From positions 1,227,106-1,291,105 of the forward strand of contig CM055098.1 in NCBI GenBank assembly GCA_029204225.1: a stretch of 64,000 nt of DNA, read 5' to 3'. The position numbers were made by a program, and so were the translations under genes. The notes under the pieces were generated by a model. That model searched no databases and was not told where the DNA came from. It saw only the letters and a list, made by a program, of their open reading frames with translations. The stretch's first letter is position 1; each line of letters begins with the position of its first letter. Source of the DNA: Diphasiastrum complanatum (Eukaryota > Streptophyta > Lycopodiopsida > Lycopodiales > Lycopodiaceae). This document shows positions 23,515-36,189 of this stretch, piece after piece.

Positions 23515-24522
23515 CTAAACATCATGCCAAGCCATGGATTCCAAGGCATTTTGTGCACTTGAAGATACATCAATGAAAATATTAAGTGCATAAATAATGT
23601 TGCCAAAGACAACTTGTGTTGTTTGATCCATATGATTGAGCCTAGATGGCTCCATCTTGATACTCAAGATTCTTCTTGGAGTCCTCGGGTTTTGAGCTTG
23701 ATCCTCCACTTGACTTGACTCCAAAACATCAATGAATTGAATAATGTGTTGATCCAAAGGTTCTTCTTCAAGTTTACAAATCTTCCACTCTTGAAAGATC
23801 ACATTTCCACCATTGACAAATTCTTTGGTTGAAAACAAGTAGATTCTACAATCTCTACTTGAAGAGCAAAACACTACCATTATTCCTATCATTGAAATAG
23901 GATAATCTTTGGTCCTTACATTGGAATGATCATGCTCAAAGCATGTGGACCCAAAGATTTCCAATACATATGATGTTTCATCTTTTATGGCACTATTCAA
24001 ACTATTACAAAAATAGTTATCCAATGAAATTGCTTTATCAACAACAAATGTAGATTTCAAAGCATCCCATTTCATTGTCTTGTCATACAAAGTAATAAAC
24101 ACCATGAATCTTAAAGGTAAGAAACAAGTCACCTCATGTCTACTAATACTTTCCAAAAAGTATTCAAAGATAGTAGACTCTCCAATGCTCACCACCCTTG
24201 CAAGATGCACACTTGAATGGACAATTTGCATGCAATTTGATGACTCGGACATTGTCATTGAGGACTCCCTTGGAACTCTCATGCTTTGAGGCTGATCCTC
24301 AAGATCTTCCTCCTTTTGATGCTCCTCCTCAATGCAAGCAAGATCACACTTTGCCAAGATCTCCTCTTGAGTGATCTCCTCCTTTGCCAAGCTCATTTTT
24401 TCAAAAGCAACACTAGCTTCCAACTTAAACAATCTTCCATGTTTAAATCCCTTTGCAATGCAAACATCATTCTTCAAGATGAAGCAAACACCAAGATAAG
24501 ATGAAGTGAAAACTACTTTCAA
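23515..24522 (-). CDS. Rearranged copia polyprotein remnant with intact frame
   Basis: An intact 335-codon frame that is not a complete copia protein. A Glu-rich stretch (about residues 45-85) is followed, from about residue 190, by blocks recalling the region after the copia integrase core: VLEIFGSTCFEHDH, then STKEFVNGGNVIFQEWK, compare the usual FGC-CF and VVFHE landmarks. The catalytic parts of integrase, RT and RNase H are absent. It may be a fusion product of several internal deletions. Whether it is translated is unknown, but no stop has accumulated. Confidence 0.6.
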   Translation of the reverse strand: MKVVFTSSYLGVCFILKNDVCIAKGFKHGRLFKLEASVAFEKMSLAKEEITQEEILAKCDLACIEEEHQKEEDLEDQPQSMRVPRESSMTMSESSNCMQIVHSSVHLARVVSIGESTIFEYFLESISRHEVTCFLPLRFMVFITLYDKTMKWDALKSTFVVDKAISLDNYFCNSLNSAIKDETSYVLEIFGSTCFEHDHSNVRTKDYPISMIGIMVVFCSSSRDCRIYLFSTKEFVNGGNVIFQEWKICKLEEEPLDQHIIQFIDVLESSQVEDQAQNPRTPRRILSIKMEPSRLNHMDQTTQVVFGNIIYALNIFIDVSSSAQNALESMAWHDV

Positions 24523-25135
24523 ACAAATCTTGCCAAGAAATGGATTTGATTGTCTCTAGAAACTCACTAAGGTCTCTCTCTTGTAGTTTTTCACTCAAAT
24601 TAGATTTCTAATCCAACAAATGGACTTATAATCTCAGTTCTAGCACTCCCTCACAAAGTTGGAATGAAGATAAGATGATGTGAAATCTACTAACAATCAA
24701 ATCTTGCCAATTTTGGCTATTTTTGGACAAAAAAAAATGACTTAATCTCTTCCTTCCTTCTTGGTGTACTTTCAAGACCTGTTTTTAACCTTAATAGGAC
24801 TTGAACTCAGCCTAGATTAATTAGATTCCATGAAACAAATTCAAATCTAATCAATGGCAAATGATCTTGGTAGATTATCCTAGGATCTCCACCAAAAATT
24901 ACACCAATAGCTCACAATTTGAATTTTTTTGGATCAAATGAATACCATGCATTAAATGCAGGTTCAGAGGTGCCCACACATGTGGACAGTACGGATTTGG
25001 ACCCCTACCAAGTTTGGGATCAAATCTCCTCACCAAAATCAAGATTCTAGCTTGCCCTCTCAATACTAGTTTTTAGCACCAAAACTTGCTAAAAATGGAT
25101 TTGCATTAGATCAATGGCTTATGCTCTTGTACTTG
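24523..25135 (-). other. 5' leader of the minus copia element
   Basis: Untranslated sequence between the primer-binding site and the ORF start. No further structure seen. Confidence 0.5.
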
Positions 25136-25147
25136 GATCTGATACCA
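25136..25147 (-). other. Primer-binding site
   Basis: The minus strand reads TGGTATCAGATC, abutting the 5' LTR without spacer. One base differs from the usual TGGTATCAGAGC. Confidence 0.85.
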
Positions 25148-25848
25148 TGTGAAAGTACTGTACTTTAGGACCATAAATGGATCTACAAAAGATCCACAAG
25201 AGTGATTGGATGCTTGCTTAACAATCTATCAAAAAACTAGACACAAAAAAGTTGATCTAGATTGGCAGTTTGACAAACAACAAGCATTAACAATCAAAAG
25301 CATTGATAAACATTGAAATCCGAGCTCACACGTGTGTACTATAGGCTGTAGTACGGCCTTCAACCTGAGAAACAAGTAGAAATTGATTTGGTTTCATTTG
25401 GATCACAAAAACTCAATGTACATAGTGAACTAGCTTGAGATTGCCAATGAGCTCCAAAAATTTTCTATCTTCTCACTATGGAGAGAGGGAATACATAGCA
25501 AATTCGACTTCCTTCTTGAAGTTAGGTGAATTTCCAGCATGTAATAAGGAAGTTAACTCACTCTCCTTGACCTAAAATGAAACCCTAGTCTATTTCCTAG
25601 AGTTATGCTTGGTAGGTAGCTAGTTGGTCAAATTTTCACCTTAAACTTAGGTGTAGGTCCTATAAAGTAGGGATGACCACCAAATAGACATGACCAACTC
25701 TCTTGACTTGACCTAACCTACATTAGGATGGGTTTCCCATGTGGCATCATGGCCTCACATGTGTGGGACCCACTTGTGTACACAATTTACACTATTCTAC
25801 ATGGTTTTTGATCAAGCTAGATTTGCCAATTTTTGGCAATTCTTCACA
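25148..25848 (-). repeat. 5' LTR of the minus copia element
   Basis: 701 bp, same ends as the left LTR, followed by TSD ACCTT at 25849-25853. Confidence 0.95.
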
Positions 25849-28342
25849 ACCTTTGCCTAGCCGTGCTCACACAAATCTATCATAGAATTAGCCCACGGAA
25901 AACATCCATCCAACCATCCGTGCTTTCACCATTAAGCAGGACATTGGCTCAGTCACGCCCCACCAACTCTGGTCGATAGCCCTTATAGCTAAACGATCAT
26001 GTTTTTAAAAGGTTTTCACCATCGATAAAGATTTTGACCACTCAATGAATCAATTTTTAATAGAGAAAGATGCCCCAACTTGTGTCACATTACATCTTAC
26101 AATTGTGGTGGGGTAAGAGCAATTGAAATCTATACTCATCCTTTACATAAGAGAATGGTTCTTTTGGAGATCTTTGTGGTGATTAGGATAGTTCTTCAAA
26201 TTACATCTGGTTTATCCATACAACTCTATGGTAGTTAGGGTAAATATTCAAATTATGGTTTGCCCTAACAACTTGCTATAACTTCTAACCCGACCCTTAC
26301 CACCATGAAAGATCACAAGAAAGACTACTCCCCCAAATGCAAATACTTGTTGGGATTTTCATCCATTCATTATATAGGGCAATAATAAGCAAAGTTTCTC
26401 AAATTTCCACATGTGTAGGGCATGATGAGCATGATGCCCTTTATGAAAAATTGTGCATGGGGGAATTCCTATGATGGACATTATGCTCATAATGCTCGAC
26501 ATAATTGATCATAAAGCCTAAATTGTATCATTCTACACTCATAAGAAACTTTAAATATACTCCTTGAGAATAGTAACATTGCGTAAGTTATGCCCTTTTG
26601 GACTTCACCCAAGGGTGATAATATCCCAAAAGATCAAGTGTTACACCCTTGTAGGTCTTAGGCTTTATCCTATATTTAAAGAATGAATTTGAGATTTATA
26701 TCTAGAAAGAAAATTTTGCACAGGTAAAATTCTTAAAAAGTTTGAAACTAATCAACAAATGCCAATTTCAATAATGAGTGTGTAAGACTATGTATTTTTG
26801 CAAGCAACATGCATTTTAGAACATTTTCACTTAGGAGGGGGCTAAGTGGGAGAGAGCTCAAATACTCTCCAACCATGTTGATTGAGGGCACTTCAAGTGG
26901 CCCTCCTCACTTTCATGCAAGGTGAGACTTACCCTAGGTGGTAAAATCAATGTCAACATGGGGCATGCTTTCCATGAGGAATTAAAGAAATCTAGTCCCC
27001 AAGAAATTTCAATCAACTCATTGCAAAATTCTAGGGTTCCGTAAATTAGTGGCTCTAGAGAGCCTTTCCCCGCCCTATGAAGACTTGTTATAAGAATATG
27101 TGCTCTTTTTTTTTCACTATAATATCTTTGTTCAATGGGGCATCAATTTTTTTGAAAAAACAAAACTTAGGAAAGCTCGCAATTTGGAAGGGCAAGAAAG
27201 TCCCCGCTCATTGTTGCGGATTCATGTAGATGCTAAGTGCACTTGCTAGGGGAGGTCCTAATGTATGTTCATTTACTCACTAGGAAGTGGTGGGACCATG
27301 TTCCCTGATCCAATGAACTTCCTTTTCACATTATCTAAGTTTAAATAGAAGCTACTTGAAGTTTCCTTGATCAAGTGGGTGCATGAAAGTCTTCAACTTT
27401 TATTAATGTGGAGGGTAGGTATGGGGTAGAAGGGGCATATCCCTCATTGCAAACATATTTACTTGGTCAACCAAAATTTAATTCATATTTTATACTCTTG
27501 TACTAAAATAGTCAAAAGTTGGAGAAAAGTGGAGTAGAAAAGTGCCACTAGGACTAGCTAGGCCTTTACAAGGAAGAAGGAATTTTCAAATACTGAAAAT
27601 GCATATTGTGCCATTGTTGATCATCATAAGATTAAATAAAAAAAGATATGATCATCACAAGGCTAAGAAGAAAACAATTATCCTTGCATGATGTTGCATT
27701 TGAATCCAATTTGTTCATAAGACTAAGCAAAACAGAATCGATCATCATAAAACTAGGCAGAACAGAATTATCTTCATAAGATATTGCAATCGGATCCAAT
27801 TTGTTCACATAGGAGTAAAATGAGCTTGAAGCACAAGCCCACTTCTTATTGCTAGCTTGGAAGTATGGTTACAAGTGAATAATGGAACATATGCTCAGCT
27901 CTAAACATGAATTACAATGCTATCATATAGTACCGTACAATTGTTTGAGCTGCAGCTGAAAAACCCAACAATTAAGAGCTCAAAATTTGTGTTCAACCTA
28001 TAATTGTAATCTACATATGGTGTCTCTGTGCAAAAAAATGCACTAAGGCGTCATGTTTTGCAGCCCAATTTGCAGACATGAGACGGTTCTTAAGCGATCA
28101 GCAGGTTCAGCTCGTGTTGTACATCAGCTGGAGACTGGACATCGTAAGATACACAGCGAGGTGAGGGCGGCAGCTTTTGACCACATACTCATTGCAGCAT
28201 CTCAGAATGAGGGGGAAGATACTTTCAGGAAAGATCCCCAGTCAATTGCATGTTCCAGAAACAGAAGCCTGTTGGGAACTGTAGGGAAGAGGCTTAGTTT
28301 GTAAATTCAACACCAAATGTTTGTACAAAGCTGCCGGTGTCT
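25849..28342. other. No gene recognised; includes a degenerate tandem duplication
   Basis: The left part continues the gypsy-derived DNA interrupted at 22604. I found no coding frame or LTR edge. At 27649-27738 and 27739-about 27810 a unit of about 90 bp is repeated imperfectly (GATCATCA start, CCAATTTGTTCA end). About 28050-28340 may be 3' untranslated sequence of the PLATZ gene. Confidence 0.4.
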
Positions 28343-29137
28343 TTATATCAGAGGAGATCTATGAGGTATCCCTTTCCTCCGTCGCATCCTGAAGCTTCCA
28401 ATCTCTTCTGGCCAGGTAGACAGCAGTGCACTTGCACGTGATCCAGGCATTGAACGATTGTAGGAAAAGGGAGCCAATTTAGAATTTACAGTTAAAGGAA
28501 GCTTAAAGGAAGACAACCCATTCTCATCCCCGGTGTCTGTTTTCAGCTTCACTGCAAAGACAAGTCTTGGTCTCTTTGCTGGAGCCTGCAATTCTGTCTT
28601 GACAGGTCTTCTCAGAGGTGGGGTGCTGGGCTCGAAGCTTTCCGTGTCAGATACCTCCTTTTTGGTCGAGAATGCATCCTCCTGACCAGACTGATATGAT
28701 TTTGCTCCTGAGAATGAGCCGCTGTGAATCAGCCCGGCTAGTTTACAACCGATTGAGCAATACATGACTGGGTCTGCAATTGTTCTGCCACAACTAGTGC
28801 ACCAATGCCTAGCTCCTTTCACTAGTTTCTGCTGGGGCCGGCTCAACAGGAAGACAATCTTAGCACTGTTGATCACATAGCTCTGGATGTCAGACACATC
28901 AATCAGCTTGTGAATGTCATTGATCCGGACTGCATTCACATGGGAGGCACGTCTGACCTGTAGAGTCATGTGCTTCGTGTGCCGCTGCAGCAGCTCAATG
29001 TGGCAAATTGGCCCCTCTACACAGTCTATACAAAAGTAATTCTTCTCATTCTTCCCCAAAACATGATTCCTGCAATGTGTGAAGTAGTCTGCCACAAGAA
29101 ACGGGCTCAACCAATTCGGCACAAACCCCACCATCAT
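28343..29137 (-). CDS. PLATZ-family zinc-dependent DNA-binding protein
   Basis: An intact 264-codon, apparently single-exon frame of a plant PLATZ protein. Family members bind A/T-rich DNA and usually repress transcription in the nucleus. The first zinc region holds C22, H25, C36, C39, C45, H53 and H56, but the expected fourth-position Cys of the second pair is Glu48 (ICHIE in place of a C-x-x-C). Then come the family core LQVRRASHVNAVRI, the block YVINSAKIVFL (about residues 99-109), and a second Cys cluster (CTSCGRTIADP, then YCSIGCKLAG). The C-terminus has a Ser/Pro and basic region (PAKRPR) and the family's typical end RRRKGIPHRSP. The start is the first of two adjacent Met codons and gives the usual WL-P-L N-terminus. 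A possible splice acceptor (CTGTAG) lies about 21 bp upstream, so a 5'UTR intron is possible. Confidence 0.9.
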   Translation of the reverse strand: MMVGFVPNWLSPFLVADYFTHCRNHVLGKNEKNYFCIDCVEGPICHIELLQRHTKHMTLQVRRASHVNAVRINDIHKLIDVSDIQSYVINSAKIVFLLSRPQQKLVKGARHWCTSCGRTIADPVMYCSIGCKLAGLIHSGSFSGAKSYQSGQEDAFSTKKEVSDTESFEPSTPPLRRPVKTELQAPAKRPRLVFAVKLKTDTGDENGLSSFKLPLTVNSKLAPFSYNRSMPGSRASALLSTWPEEIGSFRMRRRKGIPHRSPLI

Positions 29138-29177
29138 TAAATCAACCTCTAATTCCCCCTACAGTAACCTCAACAAT

Positions 29178-29410
29178 TTGCTTGCAGCTGTTAAATCTTC
29201 CACACAAATCTGCCAAAATGCTGCTGAATAATATGCCCTCTTGATGCACTGATCCCAATAATTTGCTCGCAGCTGTTTCTTTCGTACACAAAACACTCAA
29301 ATCTGTCAGAATGCTGCCCAATAATGATTTTCTTGCAGCTATTTTTTCCACACAGAAAACTCTACTCTGCCAGAATGGTCCAATTTATCAGAATGCTGCT
29401 GAGTAATGCA
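29178..29410 (-). repeat. Three imperfect tandem units upstream of PLATZ
   Basis: Units start near 29178, 29265 and 29331 (plus strand), each with TTGCAGCTGTT-like start, a CACA-AAATCTG-C-A-AATG core and CTG-(A/C)-ATAAT end, about 66-87 bp each. They lie in the presumed 5' untranslated region or proximal promoter. The minus-strand frame of 69 codons across them is probably fortuitous. Confidence 0.65.
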
Positions 29411-29520
29411 GGTATCCAGACCCAGCTGAGCTCTAAAACTGGCAGCTCTGCTACAAATGGAGGCAAACAACAGAGGTGAGAACAGAGAAGGAAGAAAGGA
29501 GTGCTAGTTTGCAATTGCTG

Positions 29521-29546
29521 AGGGAAGGAAGGAAGGAAGGAAGGAA
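29521..29546. repeat. (GGAA)n microsatellite
   Basis: About six GGAA units (TTCC on the gene strand), a pyrimidine-rich stretch typical of plant 5' untranslated or promoter regions, about 390 bp upstream of the PLATZ start. Confidence 0.9.
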
Positions 29547-29908
29547 AGAGTAATAAATCATCAGCTAAAAGAAGTAAAGGAGGGCTTTTAAGTATCATTG
29601 GGGGGGTGATATTTTGGCCTTCAAGAAGAAGCAAGGGTGTAGCCATTGACGGGTTCCAGGAAGGGCGTCATCGCCGGCAGCTTCCGCTCGTTATCGGAGG
29701 CGGCGCTAGGCGCTTCGTGAATCCTCGAGGCTCCTTGTTGACTTGGACGGTCCAACTGTCCAACGACAGCCGTCAGTGTTTCATTCTGACAGGCAACCGT
29801 TCCTTCTCATAAAAATCTCAAATTTCTCTCTACCAAATCGTCCTTCCCCACGGGCCACGGCCTATCTCATGGCCGCCCACTTGGATGCTCGCCACATGGC
29901 AGAACTTG

Positions 29909-30403
29909 CCACGTGGACTATCCAGCGGCGGAGAGCTTAGATCATCCGGTGCCCATAGGACCCAAGGGTCAGGCTCCGGCAGACGATGACGCCAAATAAA
30001 GACCCTGTTTATTTTTGCACTTATCCACTTGGATACTAGACACGTGTCGCAAAATCACCACCGCTTATTATCGACACGTGGCAGAATCGGAGCCGGCCAG
30101 AAAGTATCTAGCACTGGAGCGCTTAAGACAGCTGAATCATGAATCATCCATCACAACTTGTATGAGCGTTGAGATGTCCGCGCCCAGCGGGACACGTGGC
30201 GATATCGGAGCGTCTCGTAGAGAGATCCAACGGGTAGCGTGCTGCTGGAATCCTTGCGTGCGGGGGGGTCGGTCCAGGAGAAAGGAACAGGCGGGAGGGC
30301 AGCTGAGCTGCCAGATTTGAAGTAAAACGTGGGTGATCTGACGCGTGTATATGAGCCCATGTAACACGTTGCGGTTATAGGTTTTGCAACGTGCAACACG
30401 TGG
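29909..30403. promoter_or_regulatory. Cluster of five CACGTG G-boxes upstream of PLATZ
   Basis: CACGTG occurs at 29910, 30041, 30075, 30193 and 30397, mostly as ACACGTGGC, the strongest form bound by plant bZIP (ABRE-binding) and bHLH factors. The segment is clearly more GC-rich than its surroundings. Two stretches (from 29877 and 30025) share the start CCACTTGGAT. The cluster lies 0.77-1.27 kb upstream of the PLATZ ATG, so it could act in abscisic acid or light control of that gene; this is inference. A regulated gene on the right side is not visible. Confidence 0.6.
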
Positions 30404-31638
30404 CATCAAAACTTCCGTGCAAGAAACTACAATAATACAGAAATAATTGATTCAACATTTAGTCTCTAAAAAAAGGGAGTCGTGACCACCTCAAATTTCA
30501 TTTTCTCATATACACTTGTTTCAAAATCTAGAGCTATCAAAAAAAAGTCCCAAAAAACGTCTTCAAAGTAGGGCTTCCTACACCTGATGGAGTCCTTTAC
30601 GGGATGGAGTCTTTTAGATCCTTACATCATTTTATTAGCTTTGTTGTAGTAAAGTAGCCGTAAGCTATGGTGATGACTTGCTAATGAGATGTCACTCTTA
30701 GGTGGGTTTGAGCATTGGAATGAGTTTATTATCCTTTTTTTAATTTTTTAATTGTAAGTTTTGTTTTTTACTTTTCTAACAATTTGAATATTCCATAAGC
30801 CAGAGCTCTTCACGTGATATATAGATCACCTTGTTTATAAGGAGTCCTTGCCCAAGGGATTTTCCCAATTTGAGGACCTTTTCTAAGAGTCATAGCTTGA
30901 GGGCCCAAGTTCAAAGATATGGGAAAGCTCAAGGGCAAGGACTCCCTATACATAAAATCATCTAACCATCTAAAACCCTCCCTCTCACTTTTGAAAAGCT
31001 TGTTTTCAAAGAGTTGTTACTCTACAGGCGAGGTTCTCACATATGGGGAAGCCATGATGACTAAACTTTTTTGTGGCATAAAATCTACAAGTCTTGGTAA
31101 CTTTCGTTTTTAGTTTCGCATCACTTACTGTGTTTGAGATGTTCTCTCCATTTTCTGGCAAACTATGTGTTTCTGAAACTTTGAACTTGAGGTGACACCC
31201 CGAGTAGTCCTAGGTCTTGTTTAGCAATATATTCTTGTTGGTATAATGTTTTTCATTACAAGCAAAAACATTTTTGATGCTTTGAAGTCCAAATGCATGA
31301 AATCTTTTGTTTACAACTGTTGTATCCTACGTGTTTTTTTGTTTGTTAAATCAAAGTCATAACGTGCCTATTTGAGTTGTGAATTTCTCAAACAAGTCAT
31401 AACATGCCAATTTGAGTTGTAAATATCAAGGACCTCTTAAATTTTTAAGAAAATTCTTTGGTGAAAATTTATTATTGTTGAGGCCTGATTCTTGAATTGA
31501 AGTCATGACTCCAGTTGATATTACCAGTCATTTGGATTTGTATGATAGTATGATAGCTTAAACTTGTAAGTTATGTAGAGATCATATTAAAGGGGGGAGT
31601 ATAAGTTCAATAAGTTTAATGAGCCTTGCATGAGTCAT
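30404..31638. other. No gene recognised
   Basis: AT-rich sequence without convincing coding frames. Confidence 0.4.
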
Positions 31639-31735
31639 GGCATTGAAACGACTTCTTACACAATGAAACAAATGGGGTTGTTGAAAGGAGAAACATGAAA
31701 ATAATGGAATTTGCAAGGTTCATGATGTTGGAGTT
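31639..31735 (+). pseudogene. Copia integrase remnant
   Basis: A short readable block, NGVVERRNMKIMEFARFMML, is the well-known end of the copia integrase core and includes the catalytic Glu (VER). The surrounding frames are broken, so only this stub is left. Confidence 0.65.
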
Positions 31736-32999
31736 TAATCTTATTCCTACTCACCTAATTCTATCTTCTGAGTACCCTATACAATGTAAGTACTCACTCT
31801 CTACTCTTACATCCCACAAGGTCTTGAGTTCAATCATCTAACACCAACACATGATGAAGGCAAAGGATTGTCCAAATCAATCTAGGTAAAAGTTGTCACT
31901 AAGATGGTATACTATTTGATAAATTGTGCTCTTACTCCAACTGGTACCTGCCACCATCCCACAACACAAAACCACACGAGGTAGTATGTGAGGAAATGCT
32001 GAATGTCAATTGTTATCCATGTACAAAATAAGCTTTGCTACTTAACAACTTTGTTAGAATAAAAAATTCTTAGTCCAATCTTCCAGTTCACATGTAATTT
32101 AGTGATAGGCCAGGGCGAAAGCCATACTGATCAGTATGTTTGGCATTAGTCCTTACCAATTAATAATTTCTTATATATATACTATCAACAAGAGGACGCT
32201 TGCTAAACAAGTACAAATCATATTTACGGAAAAAAGTTTTTTTAGGGTGAGCAAAGACACGTGTACGACTGTATTAGGGCAAATCCATGCCATGCTAACC
32301 CATGGTGTAATGGTGCCAAGACCCTTGAGCATATCCATGCTTTCCAAGGGTGTTCAAGCTCAATTACTAGTTTCGATCCTAGTGTAAACTTGAAAGGGCA
32401 AGTGTGAAATTTACGTAGTTATTTTAGCTGCAATTAAAAAAAAAGAGAAAACCATTGGCTTGTATAGTCTCGATCAATATGTTAGGGCAATTTTATGCTA
32501 TACTAACATTGGAGACTATAACGACTCTTGCGCAAATCCATGCATTCTAAGAGTACTTAAGCCAAAAGCGAGTATCGTTGGATAAAGAGGGTGTGCGAGT
32601 GTGAGAAACAAAAATAGCTCGAAAAGAAAACGAACACGAAGAGAAGCGAACTCGAAACTTGAACGAGAAACGAACTCGAACAGAAAGTGTTCGTGCGCAG
32701 CGGAATGAGCTATATTACTCTTTCCCTAAGCATGACTACGCCTATCAGAAACAAACTGAACATTAGTGATAAAAATCACGGTCGATCTGATTACGTAGCC
32801 AAACATTAACGAAACATCAGAAGAATAATTTGTCGCGAACAGCTAGACAAACTATTAGTCCCAAATAGCTAGACAAATTATTAGTCGCGAATAATTCGCG
32901 AAGAGCTAGACTGAGCTCAACTGATAATCAGTCGCGAAAAATATTATTCGTCAACAGCTAGACTAATAATTGCTAAGAACAGATTACCAGATTGAGCAA
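31736..32999. repeat. Non-coding; CGAA-rich and AGCTAGAC repeat tracts
   Basis: No gene seen. About 32620-32690 repeats GAACTCGAA/GAACACGAA strings. About 32830-32965 holds four to five degenerate copies of an AGCTAGACAAA-TATTAGTC unit with GTCGCGAA(T/C) between them, including inverted matches. The second tract probably belongs to the LTR-like sequence that follows. Confidence 0.45.
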
Positions 33000-33802
33000 C
33001 AAGAGAGTCAGACAGAATGAAGAAAAGCATAGCAATATCGACACAAATCTGAACGCAGAACAACATAGCTGTTATCAGATTAAGTATAGCAAAATATACA
33101 TGTCAATAATGCTGTGGAGCACAAGACAATAGCGGACGAAACTGCCTGCTCTACAAAGCTAATTCAATTTGTAAAATGAATGAACCTATTACTGACAATA
33201 CAAAAGAATCAATGTGCAAGGCATCTACTTCGTCTATCTTTGATAAGCTTCTGATGTTATTATTTTACACACACTCTTGTTATCTGAATACGCAAATGAT
33301 ATTCAATATATATACACAATTTTACAGGTGTGAGGATGAAGAAGGTACAAAGTGGATGTGTTGTCGGTAGGAGATCGTGGGTGGCTGCTGTCATTGTCAA
33401 ATCTGTTAGCAATGTTGCATGGGAGGAGCGTGAAAAGGCCGCGACGTCAGCCTTTGCTAAAATGAACGTTGGTGAAGATGCAAAAACTGCGACACTCTAA
33501 CGAAATGCCTTAGGATTTGATTTGCAGGGTGCCTTCGCTTTTCCTAGGGCACCTTCGGCATTTTGTAAGGCAGTGTCGTCTTTTTTGCTTGTCACAAATC
33601 ACGTGTAAAAACACAGTGTCACATTTTTCGCCTTTTTTGCCTGTGGAAATTTAGTTGTATTTATGTAGACAGTCCCGTTTTAGTCGTCTATCTTATTTTA
33701 CATGTAAATACGCAGATTGTGCGACAGCATGAGTAAAAATGCAGCATGAATGGAGGCATATTAAAATAGGATTTAGGAGAGTAGGAGATAAATCCAACAA
33801 GT
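33000..33802 (-). repeat. Solo copia-type LTR, related to the LTR at 37284-38194
   Basis: Shares with 37530-38194 the string GAGCACAAGACAATAGCGG, the ATCGTGG-GCTGC/TGCTAT-CATT-TCAAA block, and the terminal GGATTTAGGAGAGTA before its right end. On the minus strand it starts TGTTGGATTTA. No internal region of an element adjoins it. The left edge is uncertain. Confidence 0.5.
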
Positions 33803-35500
<1,698 letters not shown>

Positions 35501-35797
35501 ATGTATAAGGAATATCTAGCTTCAGGAGTAGAGTTAATGACTTGGGAAGTTAGGTTACCGAAGTTCCTAGTAGTGATTCAAGATTATAGAGAATTAGTTG
35601 ATTTTCATATTTTAGATTCAACAAAAACTGATATACTTATAGGCTATGAATGGTCGTTTAAAAAATCTCCTGATATAGATTTTGAGAAGCACGTGCTCTC
35701 ATTTAAGGAAGGAAATAGGGTAGTTACACTTTTTGAAAACAGTTATTTACATCCATCTGAGATGGTTTCAATGGCTAAAAGTACTGGAATTTTTTGA
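35501..35797 (+). pseudogene. Retroelement protease-region fragment
   Basis: A 98-codon frame with FHILDSTKTDILIGYEW followed by a DFEK block, the layout of the C-terminal half of a gypsy-type retropepsin (FDVILGMDW-like, then IDF). The active-site Asp half is missing. Distinction from a caulimovirid-type protease is not possible from this piece. Confidence 0.45.
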
Positions 35798-36189
35798 TGA
35801 TTCACAATATGAAGCTTGTTCTTGGATTACAATGCCCATTTCGGACTTCTAAATAATGTTGGGAAACGTAAATGGATGGATCATAAGATCTATTTCCTCT
35901 ATGCAAAACAAATGTAACAAAAAATGTGTAATGACATGAATGAACTTTTCTTGGAATAGCTTAAATTGGAACACAAGAGAATCTACAAAGCAATTGTCTG
36001 TTAGCGTATGTGCATGTGCCTTATTTATATATACAATTTAATTACTGGACATAATCAAAAGAATGGATCATCCATAATGCTAGTCGTGAGTCTTATTGTA
36101 GTTGCACGTCATTGTCTACCAAAACTGCTCGTAGGAACTTTGTTAAAGACATCAATTTATGTCATTGCTTGTAGGTCTTTGTATGTTGT

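Larger units (their letters stand above)
22604..25848 (-). mobile_element. Complete, internally deleted Ty1/copia element (minus)
   Basis: A 3245-bp element with LTRs of 701 bp each, perfect TSD ACCTT (22599-22603 and 25849-25853), a primer-binding site at the right (25136-25147) and a polypurine tract next to the left LTR. It is therefore transcribed from right to left. The interior of 1843 bp keeps one 335-codon frame and no RT or RNase H. By eye the LTRs differ at only about seven positions (about 1 percent), so it is younger than the copia element at 15644. It is inserted in gypsy-derived DNA. Confidence 0.97.

Noticed and set aside
28053-28304. Plus-strand 83-codon frame next to PLATZ
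   Set aside because: No recognisable motif; it overlaps the presumed PLATZ 3' untranslated region and looks like chance.
32830-32965. Regularly spaced short repeats resembling a CRISPR array
   Set aside because: Units are degenerate, spacing is irregular, there are no cas genes, and the context is a plant LTR.
35501-35797. Endogenous plant pararetrovirus protease
   Set aside because: The piece is too short to separate from a gypsy protease, and no movement protein or coat protein is near it.
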